Shown: positions 1 to 7,914, numbered from the stretch's first letter. The stretch is 11,991 nucleotides of DNA from Acanthamoeba lenticulata (GCA_002179805.1 NAVB01006116.1:1-11991), one strand, 5' to 3'. Notes: generated from the sequence alone by a model not told the origin. Made by a program: numbers and translations.

Positions 1-2
1 AC

Positions 3-488
3 AAGGGCTCCGCTGGCCGACAGGTGTGGCCCTCCTGCGCTGAAGGATGCATTCTGACGTGCGAGCCCACCAAGAGACCGAACAACAAGAAGGCGTGCCT
101 CCAGAAATCGAGATGGGTACCAGCACACACTGCAGTTGATACAGTATCTATATATATATATATAGTTATAGAAATGATCAGCTCTATTGCCTGACGTTAC
201 CTGCGGGGGGCCCGCGCTATCTGGTTTACCGATCAAGTCCAAAGCTGGGGCATCGCGCCGTTTGCCGCCGGTAGACGCTCATCATACAAACCTGCCCCCA
301 TCCTCGATGAACTCGCACAAAAGAGAAGAAGGGCAGTTGCCAAAAGGATGCACAAATGCACCGACGACATCGAGATGGGTACTACTGTGCGCGACAACCT
401 GGACGAGTCCATCATGTCATCGGCACCAATTCTCCCCGCGTACACAGAACCGGCGTTCATGCCAAGCCAGAAGGCGAAAGAGAGCTAG
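3..488 (+). CDS. 3' part of an unrecognised gene (partial, probably spliced)
   Basis: One reading frame is open from base 3 to a TGA at 192-194 and again from 195 to a TAG at 486-488. The second stretch looks like real coding sequence: it is rich in basic and amphipathic residues, contains AKRMHKCTDDIEMG, and has codon use like its neighbours. The first stretch includes a Cys-rich piece (WPSCAEGCILTCEP) and a good donor (TGG|GTACC at 117), so an intron covering the TGA and the TA-rich tract near 150 is likely. I could not fix an acceptor in matching phase. The gene starts left of the window. It ends 9 nt before the stop of the convergent minus-strand gene. I do not recognise the product. Confidence 0.4.
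147..165. repeat. (TA)n microsatellite
   Basis: A short TATATATATATATA run lies in the probable intron of the leftmost gene. No function is visible. Confidence 0.8.
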
Positions 489-497
489 AGAGGTATC

Positions 498-1635
498 TCA
501 ACTGAAGCTAAAATTCAATACGACGGCGGCGACAACTCCCAGCCCCGTTAAAGATACCACCAGTACTACTACTACTACTACAGCAGAAATAACCGATGAC
601 TCGACGTCCGAGCCAGAGTCGTCGTCGCCGAGGTCCTTGTCCTCGGGGTAATCAACATCGGAGTAGCGCTTGACGGGGCGGGCGGCGCGCTTGGGCTTTC
701 CCTCGACCGCCTCGACCGCGAGCTTCTTGGCCGCGGCCTTGCCCGCGGAGGACGACGACTTCCTCTTCACGCCCGTTGATTTTTTGACCGAGACCTCGTC
801 CGACATAACGTTGTGGGGGTGTTGCTGTTTGTGGCTGTTCGATAATGATGCTCTTGGACGTTGGCGATGCTCTCCTTCTTCTTGTTCTGACATTGCCTCC
901 GCCGACTGCGGGCGACGTCTGTTGTCCGGAGGGGTGGCGTTTTCGTGGTGGAACGGCGGTCGCCTGCATGGACGTTATCTCCGGAGTACAATCGTCGTCG
1001 TCGTTCTCCTGGAGCTTGGAGAGGCGAAGAAGCTTGTTCAGCTCTCTGTAGTTCCTTCGGCGTCGCGTGCTTGCGCCTCGTTTGGGGACGTCGTCGTCGT
1101 CGTCGTGCGCGTCTCCTTTTCCACCATCATCACCATCCTCGTAGTCGTGCTCTTCGCCATCCTCCAGCACTGCAGTAGGGTCGCTGTGAATCTTGAGACC
1201 GTCCGGCCCCTTCCGCGACAACCCGGCGCCGTTGAGTTCCTCTTCCTCAATGTCATCGAAATCAACGTCATCGTCGTCGTCGTCGTCGTCATCGTCGTCT
1301 TCAGAACGTTGAATATCATCTTCGTCCTCCCCTTCGACGTCGTCTTCCTCCTCTTCGGGGAGGACGAAAGACGGTTCGACAAGGGACGAGACTGGCTTTT
1401 CGTTCTTCTCCTTCTTCTTCTTCGTCGTCTTACTCTGCCAACGTCCTTGTCGTGCTGATTTGCTCCTTGGCTTCGTCGGTACAATTGGGTGATCGTCCTG
1501 TTCGGCATCCCAGTTGTCGTCTCCGAACCCAAACACGGCATCTCGGTAGAAGGAAAGCGGAAACACCGGTGTAAGCTCCCAATTTGTTCCCGTGCCATTC
1601 AGTAAGGTACGAAGTTCTTCCATGGACTCGCTCAT
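498..1635 (-). CDS. Highly acidic, probably nuclear protein (two exons)
   Basis: Translation begins at the ATG at 1635 (MSESMEELRTLLNG). The good protein frame continues to about 892, then switches to another frame that carries basic and acidic residues (KPKRAARPVKRYSDVDYPED) down to 498. A GT-AG intron at 825-891 (67 nt, phase 0 on both sides) joins the frames exactly and gives 356 aa. The protein has an N-terminal segment rich in aromatic residues (about 15-45), Lys/Arg clusters that could be nuclear localisation signals, long Asp/Glu runs (about 100-185) and a Lys-rich region. It is low-complexity throughout, as in histone-binding or chromatin proteins. I recognise no catalytic domain. The last 30 residues are Val-rich and hydrophobic. 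They are either a tail anchor or an unspliced intron: GT at 580-581 and AG at 508-509 would replace them with a short tail ending at 457. Confidence 0.6.
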
Positions 1636-1802
1636 GTGGTTGTCTGCGCGAAATGTAAAATTTTCGTCTGTTTGTGTCGATCAGCTGCGTGCTTGACTAT
1701 TGACTGCCTGACTGACGCACGTGGAACTGACTCGCTTTTTTTCTACCCGCGACACTATCAACGCGAGCGCCCCCCTTTACACAAAACAGTCTCGTCCCAG
1801 GC
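1636..1802. promoter_or_regulatory. Divergent promoter region
   Basis: This 167-nt spacer separates the start codons of the acidic-protein gene (minus) and the virus-family-like gene (plus). It must hold both promoters and both 5' leaders. It contains a T-run near 1737-1742 and no clear TATA box. The two genes are probably co-regulated; that is inferred from layout only. Confidence 0.5.
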
Positions 1803-2861
1803 ATGGACCCAGCAGCAGCAGCAGCAGCAACGACACAGGGCAGAAACGGCGGAGAAGCACCATCACACCAAGGCAACAGCGCCGATGATTACACGGCCTC
1901 GTGTAAGTTTTGGCTTAATTACCTGTCGGTCGCGCTCTCGCCGTTGATCTGCGATCTCTTCCTGACCATCTACTCGGCATGTCAGACCGTCGCCAAACAG
2001 CGGTCGAGCGGTGATGACAACGACGTCGACGCTGAAAGGGAACTATCCATGCGCCTCTTTGTCACTACGCTCGATCGCATCGATTACTCAACCGACCCCG
2101 CCATTGTGCAGGAGGTCATACGCATTACCAAGGCCGTGCCAGAACTTAGGGATGCTTTCAAGGCCTTCTTCGTCTCCTATGTCTTCGTTCTCACGTCTGT
2201 GCAGATGTGGCAAGGCGAGGACGCGCCCATCCTCCAGGCCTCGGTGCCCAGCAAGACCGACATCGTGACGAGCATCGTCAGGACCATCGCCAAGAGACTC
2301 ATGTCCAAGCCAAAGCTCATCACCAAGCACAAGGTTATCATCGAGGATGCCATCAAGAAGACCATGAACGAAGCGCTGGTGGTCGTGGTTCAAACCACCG
2401 GCGTTCTGCCCCAATACCTGAATAGGTTGCGTGACGAGAAGCTCTTCAACGTTGCTCTGCCCCAGCCCAAGCCTGCCGCTGTCGTGGAGCCAGCTCCAGT
2501 GCAGCAACAACGATGGAGACGGTCAAGGCGGTCGTTGTAAACAGCAAAACCCCCAAGGAGCCTGCCGTCGACGGACCTCATGCAGATGAACTCATCATTG
2601 GAGAGGGACCACTCCCGGAGACAGATGGTGAAGGTATCCAAGAAGAAAAACGTCCTGATAGAGCAGAAATCGAAACTGAATCAGATTCCGAGGAGGAGGA
2701 GGAGGAGGAGGAGATCTACGAAGAGGGCAATATCGACGCACGAGGAAGACGTTGAAGACGCAGAAGAAGGCGAGGAGGAAGACTTTGAGGAGTATGCAGA
2801 AGACGAAGAGGAAGAAGGCGGAGAGCAATTCATGGAAGAAATTACTTCCGATAATGAGTAA
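1803..2861 (+). CDS. Giant-virus-type protein of unknown function with acidic tail (frame changes)
   Basis: The start is ATG 1803 (GGCATGGAC), followed by a GCA-repeat Ala run. Residues about 35-205 are alpha-helical. They contain FWLNYLSVALSPLICDLF, then RLFVTTLDRIDYS, a segment ending in FVLTSVQM, then IIEDAIKKTMNEAL and VLPQYL. From memory, this order and spacing matches a family of unknown function common in nucleocytoplasmic large DNA viruses (I believe Pfam DUF5764); this is unverified. The frame stops at 2540. Good acidic coding then continues in another frame (2513-2730, with a run of eight Glu) and returns to the first frame, ending at TAA 2861. An intron at 2499-2557 (59 nt, phase 0) would explain the first switch. 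The second, near 2725-2745, has no GT donor close by and looks like an indel or sequencing error. The product is roughly 330 aa. Confidence 0.6.
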
Positions 2862-3415
2862 TGCCACGTATCACATTTTTAATACATATGGACTTTTCAC
2901 CACTTTAGTGCTGAGCGCGACAGGAACAGAGACCACGACTTCGGTGGTACGTCAGGACAATACTTGATTGAGCAGAGTACAAGCCAAAGTTGTCGGCGGT
3001 CATTGAGGATTGTCGGTGTGGATATCGCTGGAGTCCACAGTTACTTTTTGTTCTGTACTGCCCCAACTTCCTTTCCTTTAGCAGTTGCTGCTGCTGCTGC
3101 TGTTGTTACTGCTGCTTCTGCTGCTGCTGCTGTTGCTGTTTGTGCCACTATTAGAATGTTACTGCTCCCACACGAGGGACAACATACCTGAGAACACATT
3201 GTGTGCAACCTTAATGATCAGAATTTTCCTTTCCTTAGGAACGACAACCAGTTCTTTGCAGCTTTCCTTCCTGCCCTCGTTTCCCCTACACCAACTCCTC
3301 CGGCAACACCGAGAGCACATAGAGCTTGTGTGAGGCACCTTCTCGTCAACATAGGTAGTGGGTGTACAAGGTTGTGTGGTTCACTTGTAGAGTTTAGTGA
3401 TTCATAACAAGGTTT
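2862..3415. other. Convergent intergenic region
   Basis: This 554-nt stretch separates the ends of two convergent genes and should hold both 3' regions. Apart from the imperfect CTG/CAG tract listed separately, I see no RNA gene or convincing protein. Plus-strand frames here give only Leu or Ala runs from the repeat. Confidence 0.6.
3081..3140. repeat. Imperfect CTG/CAG trinucleotide tract
   Basis: About 60 nt of CTG units (CAG on the minus strand) with TTG, TTC and TTA interruptions. The poly-Gln frame on the minus strand meets a TAA inside the tract, so a long Gln-coding exon is unlikely. Confidence 0.85.
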
Positions 3416-4784
3416 TTAGTTCTTCTTATCCCAATATGCAACCTGCCGTTCTTTCTTCGACTGCTTGGCCGCCTGAACCGCCTCCCTAGCGCGTGCCATG
3501 AGGGCATCGGTCAGGGTTGTAAAGCCCGCCAACACTCCTGGAAGCTGGACATCGCAGAAGAGGTGGTAAGTCTGGAGTCGTTCTCTCCGGCTTTGGTTAT
3601 CCTTGAGGCAAAAGCAGTCCGCCGTGCATGTGTACGATGTCCTCAACTGGTGGACAGTTAAAGTCAAGTCGAAACAGGCAAGGAATGCGACCAAGAACCT
3701 TTTCGCATTCCCCATCTACAATAAAAAGCGAAAGTTAACTTTGGCAATGTAAGAACTTGGGGATGACACTCATACCTGATCCAAAAAATCTTGCTTGGCG
3801 TAGTCCTGCATTGTGTCGCGCACAAGACCGAAGTAGTCGCGTAGTATTCTGTTCTCGTTTTGATCAAGAACAGACCATACAATCGACCCGTCGACCCTAA
3901 AAAGTTAAGAGAAGTGAGCTTGTTATAGCTCTAATATAGAACAGAGAGGGAGAAAGCACCGGACGGTGCACTTGGCGTTTATCAGACTGATGATCTTTTT
4001 CTCTAGGCGACCCTTCCTCCCGTTTACCTTGGCCGGTACCGCGATGAAATTCCAGCATTTGTTGAGCCAGGTCTTGGCAGCGTAGTAGCGATCGAAAGTG
4101 TACTCCTCGGGGCACTTCTTCAGAAGAGCGGAGAAAACTTGGCAGGAGAGGACATGATCGATCTGAATGTCGTCAAGATGAGGGTTCTCGATCCTAGCTG
4201 GCTCGAAGGGGTAACCACCAGCAGCAATCACGGTGTAGTATGCGGGATAGCGCTTGCCGTCTTGACTGGCGAATTTGGTATTCTTCTGCTTAAGAAGAAT
4301 AGAGAAAATCAACAGGATGTTTGCAACCGGCGGTATTAAATGTTACCTCGAGGTGGTATTTGTTCCTGTACGGCTTCGTTGTCTTACGCATGTAGTGTTC
4401 TCCGTCTTTCGAAGTTTTGGCGGCCAAGTGGCTGTAGAAGGCATCGAGTGTCTCCACGAAGTCAGGGAAAGATATTCTCCTCTTCTCCACTCGGCGCGTC
4501 GTCCATTTGTCGTATGGCGGTGCGATCGAAGTCATCAGGTCATCGAAGAAATCCAGCAGCGGTTGACCGTTTCCATCCGGGCCTACGAGCTTGGCGCGCC
4601 GTCTCACTATTTTTTGTCTGGACCACTTGCAGTCGCTTGCCAAAAGGAGCACCAGCGCATATCGATCCTCTCCCGACATCTCACGATCCTTCCAAACTTG
4701 CCTATAGAAGCTGTACAAAGGGTTATCACCTATGGTTGGTTGAAAGATGTTGAGCTGGCCAGGCGCCTGGCCAACGGCCTCCAT
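3416..4784 (-). CDS. Four-exon protein, 395 aa, possible HNH-like core
   Basis: I rebuild this gene as exons 4347-4784, 3960-4288, 3776-3896 and 3416-3715. Introns are 58, 63 and 60 nt, all GT-AG, and every phase matches (0, 2, 0). The ATG at 4784 follows an in-frame TGA, so it is a good start. Exon 1 (residues 1-146) is basic, with WSRQKIVRRRAKLVGPDG. Exon 2 carries DDIQIDHVLSCQVF (Asp190-His191) and, about 35 residues on, WNFIAVPAKVNGRKG (Asn226, Asn235, Lys238). A DH pair followed by N...N..KG resembles the spacing of HNH-type nuclease cores, but I cannot confirm the fold. Exon 4 contains a Cys-rich stretch (TSYTCTADCFCLKD) and a Lys-rich C-terminus (KQSKKERQVAYWDKKN). The family is unknown to me. 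The gene structure is well supported; the function is not. Confidence 0.72.
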
Positions 4785-5334
4785 CCTCGTCGAAGCTTGT
4801 GGTCAAAAGACGCGATAAAAAAACACACAAACACCAGCCATGCAAGTTTTAGTGCCAAAAAAACTTTGCATATCATTGGCCGCTATTAACGGTGATATCG
4901 GTTGTTGGGATATGGTTTTTCCTTTTCTTGATTCTTAGCTGAGGGAGCGGATCTAAGTCCAACTGCAACTGGCATTTTGGTACCCCCAACAACATATAGC
5001 TAGTCGTGCAAGAATAGTCGGTAGTGTCGCAAAGTTAACGACCGGTGGACACTGGCAGTTTCCTTGCAACGCCTGTGGTGAATTAATTAATTTAAGAAGA
5101 GCCAATTTGGCAACGAGGTCCCAATTGGGACGCAAATCGGGGCTCGCGCTGCCCGCCATTCGTCGTTTCTTCTCTTCGCAGTCTCTCTTAACGCTGGGCA
5201 ATGGCTAGCCGGCTCAGAGCCGGCTCAAAATAGCGGCTAGCCGGCTAGCCAGCTGGCTCAGCACCACCAAATTTTTGTCGTCAAAGCAATTTACGAAGGT
5301 GGAAAAATTCTTGCCAACTTTTTTGTGGCACTTT
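4785..5334. other. Intergenic region with AT-rich leader and palindromes
   Basis: This 550-nt stretch lies upstream of the four-exon gene and downstream of the F-box gene. Bases 4785-4940 are A- and T-rich and probably hold the promoter and leader of the four-exon gene. A weak 68-codon minus ORF (4953-5159) starts after a purine-rich tract but ends in non-protein-like sequence. Bases 5203-5262 hold GGCTAGCC palindromes (separate entry). I found no tRNA or rRNA. Confidence 0.5.
5203..5262. repeat. GGCTAGCC palindrome cluster
   Basis: Within 60 nt, GGCTAGCCGGCT occurs twice. An AGCCGGCT unit occurs three times, and a related AGCCAGCTGGCT follows. All are self-complementary and can form hairpins. 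This is a compact dyad repeat of unknown role, possibly the remnant of a small mobile element. Confidence 0.75.
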
Positions 5335-5661
5335 TTATTCTGAAAGACCGTGTGCAGACGGTGGTGTTATGCGTCTCCTCCACAGGTAATACCAGTGTTT
5401 GGGATGCTGGTGAGAGTTACGCGGGTTGTCGGTTGGGTCCCCTCCATGGTAACGCTTGAGCAAAGACAACCACATCGATCTTGAGTGCTTAGTGTTCCTT
5501 GGGGAGAGCAGGTAATGAAAATCAGTGGAGACCCCCTCTACGTGCAGCAACACACACGGGGGCAATAAGGACAGGACTTTACTTTTCAATTCCAAGGGCA
5601 GAGACAAAAATGATAGCTCTTGTTGTTGTTGCTGTTGCTGTCTTTCAGGGTGCATCTCCAT
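5335..5661 (-). CDS. Small F-box protein with poly-Gln N-terminus
   Basis: The ORF gives 108 aa from ATG 5661 (MEMHPER) to TAA at 5335-5337. Seven Gln (residues 8-14) precede an F-box-like segment at about 16-72: LSFLSLPLELKSKVLSLLPP, then VEGVSTDFHYLL, then MWLSLLKRYHGG. The C-terminal part KHWYYLWRRR resembles the W..LY.RR continuation often seen after F-boxes. F-box proteins recruit substrates to SCF ubiquitin ligases through Skp1; no separate substrate-binding domain is visible here. A polyadenylation-type AATAAA overlaps the stop codon. The ATG is only 19 nt after the PIN gene's stop, so the promoter would lie inside that gene, or the two could be parts of one transcript. ATG 5655 is an alternative start. 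Confidence 0.6.
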   Translation of the reverse strand: MEMHPERQQQQQQQELSFLSLPLELKSKVLSLLPPCVLLHVEGVSTDFHYLLSPRNTKHSRSMWLSLLKRYHGGDPTDNPRNSHQHPKHWYYLWRRRITPPSAHGLSE

Positions 5662-5680
5662 GTGATCTGGCCCCACTGAC

Positions 5681-6314
5681 TCATGTGGTAACGGTGGTAG
5701 CTGAGGAGTGGTGGTGGTGGTGGTGGTGTAGAACAGTCTGATCCCGTTGCTTTTTACTCATAGACCATGGCATAGGTGGGTGAGGGGAGGCCAACATGTC
5801 GTCTACCTTTTGTTTTCGATTCAGACTCGACAGTGTGGTAGCAAGCCCATGCAGGTCAGTTACCGGTACACGGTTTATGTTGCACTTGACGGCCAGTGCA
5901 TAATCCCCTGTTACCATGACGCTCTGTTTTACGAAGGTGTTGAAGTAGAGAGCGCACGACAATATCTCATCGTCCTTGTTCTCCGTCCTGACAGACACAC
6001 CCATTGATTCATCATAACGCTGACCACGAATCCATCGTTCTTCGTTACCAGTGGAGTCGTATATGGCCTTTATTGCAGCACGCGCTTTTCCGCCGAGTGC
6101 TTGTTGGTCCTGCTTTAAGCCGTCCAGTTCTTGAACGACTGCCGAGGGGACAATCACGGTCAACTTGCGATGTTCCTTCAGGGACAAAATGAATTTGAGC
6201 GAACCTATCCAGGCATTTGTGTCTAGACAGCGCGACTCTGATGTTGTTACGATCCAGGGTAATCTCTGTGTCTTCAAGTACAAGGGCGACCCCACGAAGT
6301 ACGAATAAACCCAT
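5681..6314 (-). CDS. PIN-domain ribonuclease (SMG6/Swt1-like)
   Basis: The main exon (5681-6235) encodes a nearly complete PIN domain with all four acidic metal-binding positions: CLDTNAWI (Asp), VVQELDGL (Glu), NKDDEILSCAL (Asp) and VMVTGDYALAVKC (Asp). ALGGKARAAIKAI and WIRGQRYDES fit the eukaryotic type seen in SMG6 and Swt1, which are Mg/Mn-dependent RNA endonucleases in mRNA surveillance. That frame has no upstream ATG. ATG 6314 (MGLF) with a 67-nt intron at 6236-6302, or a 46-nt one at 6236-6281, joins in phase directly before the first catalytic Asp, giving a compact protein of about 188-195 aa. The C-terminus carries seven His and SSATTVTT. The gene is divergent from the DEDDy exonuclease. 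The N-terminus is uncertain. Confidence 0.72.
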
Positions 6315-6482
6315 CTATTGGAGCACGTTGCCCGCAAGCTGGCATTTCCCGATGTCAATGCATGCCCGAACGCAGATACACCAGGCGCAGGACATACGCG
6401 AATAAAAAGGAGTGCGTTCCTACCCCCTTTTTGGGGGGGGGGTCGTAAAACAACAGAATCCCTTTCTCGCCACACACGCGCA
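6315..6482. promoter_or_regulatory. Divergent promoter between PIN and DEDDy nuclease genes
   Basis: This 168-nt spacer has an A-rich TATA-like element (GAATAAAAAGG near 6400-6410) and a T-run followed by a run of ten G (about 6426-6442) roughly 40-55 nt before ATG 6483. It is shared by both genes, assuming the PIN start at 6314. Confidence 0.45.
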
Positions 6483-7385
6483 ATGGATCGTTATACTCTG
6501 GACGAAGCCATTATAGAAATTCTGGCAGCCGGACGGGAGGGCATCCACCACAAAGACCTGCGCCTGATGGACCACAAGAACTACGATAAACTCATATCCA
6601 GCGGCCTGGTACACCATTTGTTTCCAGGCTGCGGCCATGCCAAGTTGGTGGCCCACTGTTTCGATGCCACTCGCGATGGGGCGTACCGAGCCGATGCATG
6701 GGGCGACATTGTCTTGCCATCCAACGCGCGCCTCATCGTGACTTCATCCGAGTGTGAGCAGTTTGCAAACTCCCTGATCGAAAACGGTGCGAGTGCGTTG
6801 GCGTTTGACTGCGAAGGCATCATACCACAGGCCGAGGGGCGCATCCCGCTGGGCCTCATGCAGATCACTGCCGGCAACGGTATCGTGTATGTGTTGGACA
6901 TGCTCTCCCCCGAGGCGCCCTCTTTTTTTGATGGCGCGCTCCGTGCCGTCATGGAATCGCCCTACATCCTCAAGGTGGCGCATGACGGACGGGGCAATCT
7001 TGCCATGCTGGCCAAGTATTACGGCTGTCATGTGCAGTCGTTCGTCGACACGCAGATCGCGCACACCGTCGCGTTCCCAAACGAGAATCCCACCATAGGT
7101 CTGAACGGTTTCCTCTCCAAGTTTCCGCTGGTCAACGAGTGGGGCCGGATCGTGGGCAGCACCACCAACGACGACAAGGAGGCCATGTCCGAGATCATGT
7201 CGGCTGATGCTTGGTGCTGGCATCGCCGTCCGCTCACGCAAGAGATGATCTGCTACGCAGTGCGCGACGTCGAGCACCTCTTGCACGCACACAACGCCTT
7301 GGTGAGCATGCTGCCGTACGAAAAGCGACGGGGCATCGTCGCACAGTCCGGCAAACCCGCCTACGATGCAACCCGACCCAAATAA
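6483..7385 (+). CDS. DEDDy 3'-5' exonuclease (EXD1/RNase D-like)
   Basis: Intronless, 300 aa, from ATG 6483 (MDRYTLDEAI). Upstream in-frame sequence is not protein-like, so this start is preferred over an earlier ATG. Residues about 4-60 are a small helical region that could be a winged-helix-like nucleic-acid binder. Residues about 85-275 form a 3'-5' exonuclease domain: Exo I is LAFDCEG (Asp109, Glu111), Exo II is KVAHDGRGN (Asp168) with VDTQIAHTV (Asp189), and Exo III is CYAVRDV (Tyr258, Asp262). The full DEDDy set suggests an active two-metal exonuclease on RNA or DNA. The order LGLMQI, VYVLDML, KVAHD, DTQIAH most resembles EXD1/Egalitarian-type proteins. AATAAA overlaps the stop (near 7380) as a likely polyadenylation signal. 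Confidence 0.88.
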   Translation: MDRYTLDEAIIEILAAGREGIHHKDLRLMDHKNYDKLISSGLVHHLFPGCGHAKLVAHCFDATRDGAYRADAWGDIVLPSNARLIVTSSECEQFANSLIENGASALAFDCEGIIPQAEGRIPLGLMQITAGNGIVYVLDMLSPEAPSFFDGALRAVMESPYILKVAHDGRGNLAMLAKYYGCHVQSFVDTQIAHTVAFPNENPTIGLNGFLSKFPLVNEWGRIVGSTTNDDKEAMSEIMSADAWCWHRRPLTQEMICYAVRDVEHLLHAHNALVSMLPYEKRRGIVAQSGKPAYDATRPK

Positions 7386-7425
7386 AAAAACACGTTAAAA
7401 AGTCATATGTTTAGTTTCCCAATTC

Positions 7426-7575
7426 ATGGAGCACCTCCCAGAATTGTGGCTCGAGATCGCTTCGCATGTCCTTCCCAGTTCTCTGCCATCGTTTCGCGCG
7501 ACGTGCCGCCTGTTTCGAGACGCCTTGTCAACCATAGTGGCTCAGCCGATTCGCACATTTAACATGCCAACATAA
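7426..7575 (+). CDS. F-box motif micro-ORF or gene fragment (49 aa)
   Basis: ATG 7426 opens a 49-codon frame beginning MEHLPELWLEIASHVLPSSL and continuing FRATCRLFRDALSTIV, a good F-box core (LP.LWLEI...L......R..CR.FRD). It ends at TAA 7573-7575, overlapping the end of the convergent minus ORF by about 34 nt. A complete F-box protein normally continues into a substrate-binding domain. This is therefore a truncated relic, the first exon of a longer gene (a GT donor is possible near 7530), or a mini F-box protein. Confidence 0.5.
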   Translation: MEHLPELWLEIASHVLPSSLPSFRATCRLFRDALSTIVAQPIRTFNMPT

Positions 7576-7824
7576 CCGTATCCTTCATCGATCGATTCAG
7601 GAGTGATGCTGATCCGTGTAGTCAAGCTGTAGTTGGCATAGTCTTTGGTGAGATCTTCGATGAGTTTCTCGTTCTCAGCGGAAACAAGGAGAACTCGTAA
7701 CCCTCGATGGGATATCCAGCTTGAACTCGTAACCCTCGATGGGATATCCAGCTTCAGCATCAAAGATGTCCGGATAGCATCCATCAAAGGGAATCTCCCA
7801 CGCCAACAGCTCGATATCATCCAT
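7542..7824 (-). pseudogene. Unrecognised small gene broken by a 32-nt tandem duplication
   Basis: ATG 7824 starts a good frame (MDDIELLAWEIPFDGCYPDI, then FDAEAGYPIEGYEF). It then runs into two perfect 32-nt copies and stops at 7675. Another frame downstream is also protein-like (SAENEKLIEDLTKDYANY, then ISITPESIDEGYGYVGMLNV) and ends at 7542. The duplication shifts the frame, since 32 is not divisible by 3. Deleting one copy still does not join the two good frames, so a second 1-nt change or an intron is needed. I do not recognise the family. Confidence 0.45.
7691..7754. repeat. Perfect 32-nt tandem duplication
   Basis: Bases 7691-7722 are repeated exactly at 7723-7754 (unit begins GAACTCGTAACCCTCGATGG). 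Perfect identity implies a recent event or an assembly artefact. Confidence 0.95.
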
Positions 7825-7828
7825 TGTC

Positions 7829-7847
7829 GCACACACACACACACACA
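7829..7847. repeat. (CA)n microsatellite in the leader of the broken gene
   Basis: About nine CA units lie just upstream of ATG 7824 of the minus gene; they read TG in its leader. Confidence 0.9.
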
Positions 7848-7914
7848 AAAAACATGCGATCTTTGGGCGCGCGTGCAACCATCCAGCCATCCGAGAATAA
7901 TTGTCTCGAGCAAT

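Noticed and set aside
107..382. 14-nt direct repeat ATCGAGATGGGTAC at 107-120 and 369-382
   Set aside because: Flanks do not match, and the copies are read in different frames relative to coding. It is probably coincidence or a shared codon string.
670..1458. Long plus-strand ORF opposite the acidic protein gene
   Set aside because: It is Val/Leu/Ser runs that mirror GAC/GAG codons of the minus gene, with no domain pattern. It is a shadow of the Asp/Glu repeats.
3041..3199. Minus ORF of 52 aa starting MCSQVCCPSCGSSN, a half zinc-ribbon look
   Set aside because: After the Cys cluster it is only CAG-repeat Ala and ends in an arbitrary tail. There is only one CxxC-like pair and no splice partner found, so it is too weak to call.
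3085..3333. Plus ORF with a long Leu run that looks like a membrane helix
   Set aside because: The Leu run is just the CTG repeat read in one frame, and the flanks are not protein-like.
4756..4773. Perfect 18-nt palindrome TGGCCAGGCGCCTGGCCA
   Set aside because: It lies inside the coding start of the four-exon gene and encodes ordinary residues (GQAPGQ). A GC-rich palindrome of this length can arise by chance or codon choice.
4953..5159. Minus ORF beginning MAGSASPDLRPNWDLVAKLA
   Set aside because: The first 25 residues look plausible as a first exon, but the remainder is unconvincing and no donor or following exon was found.
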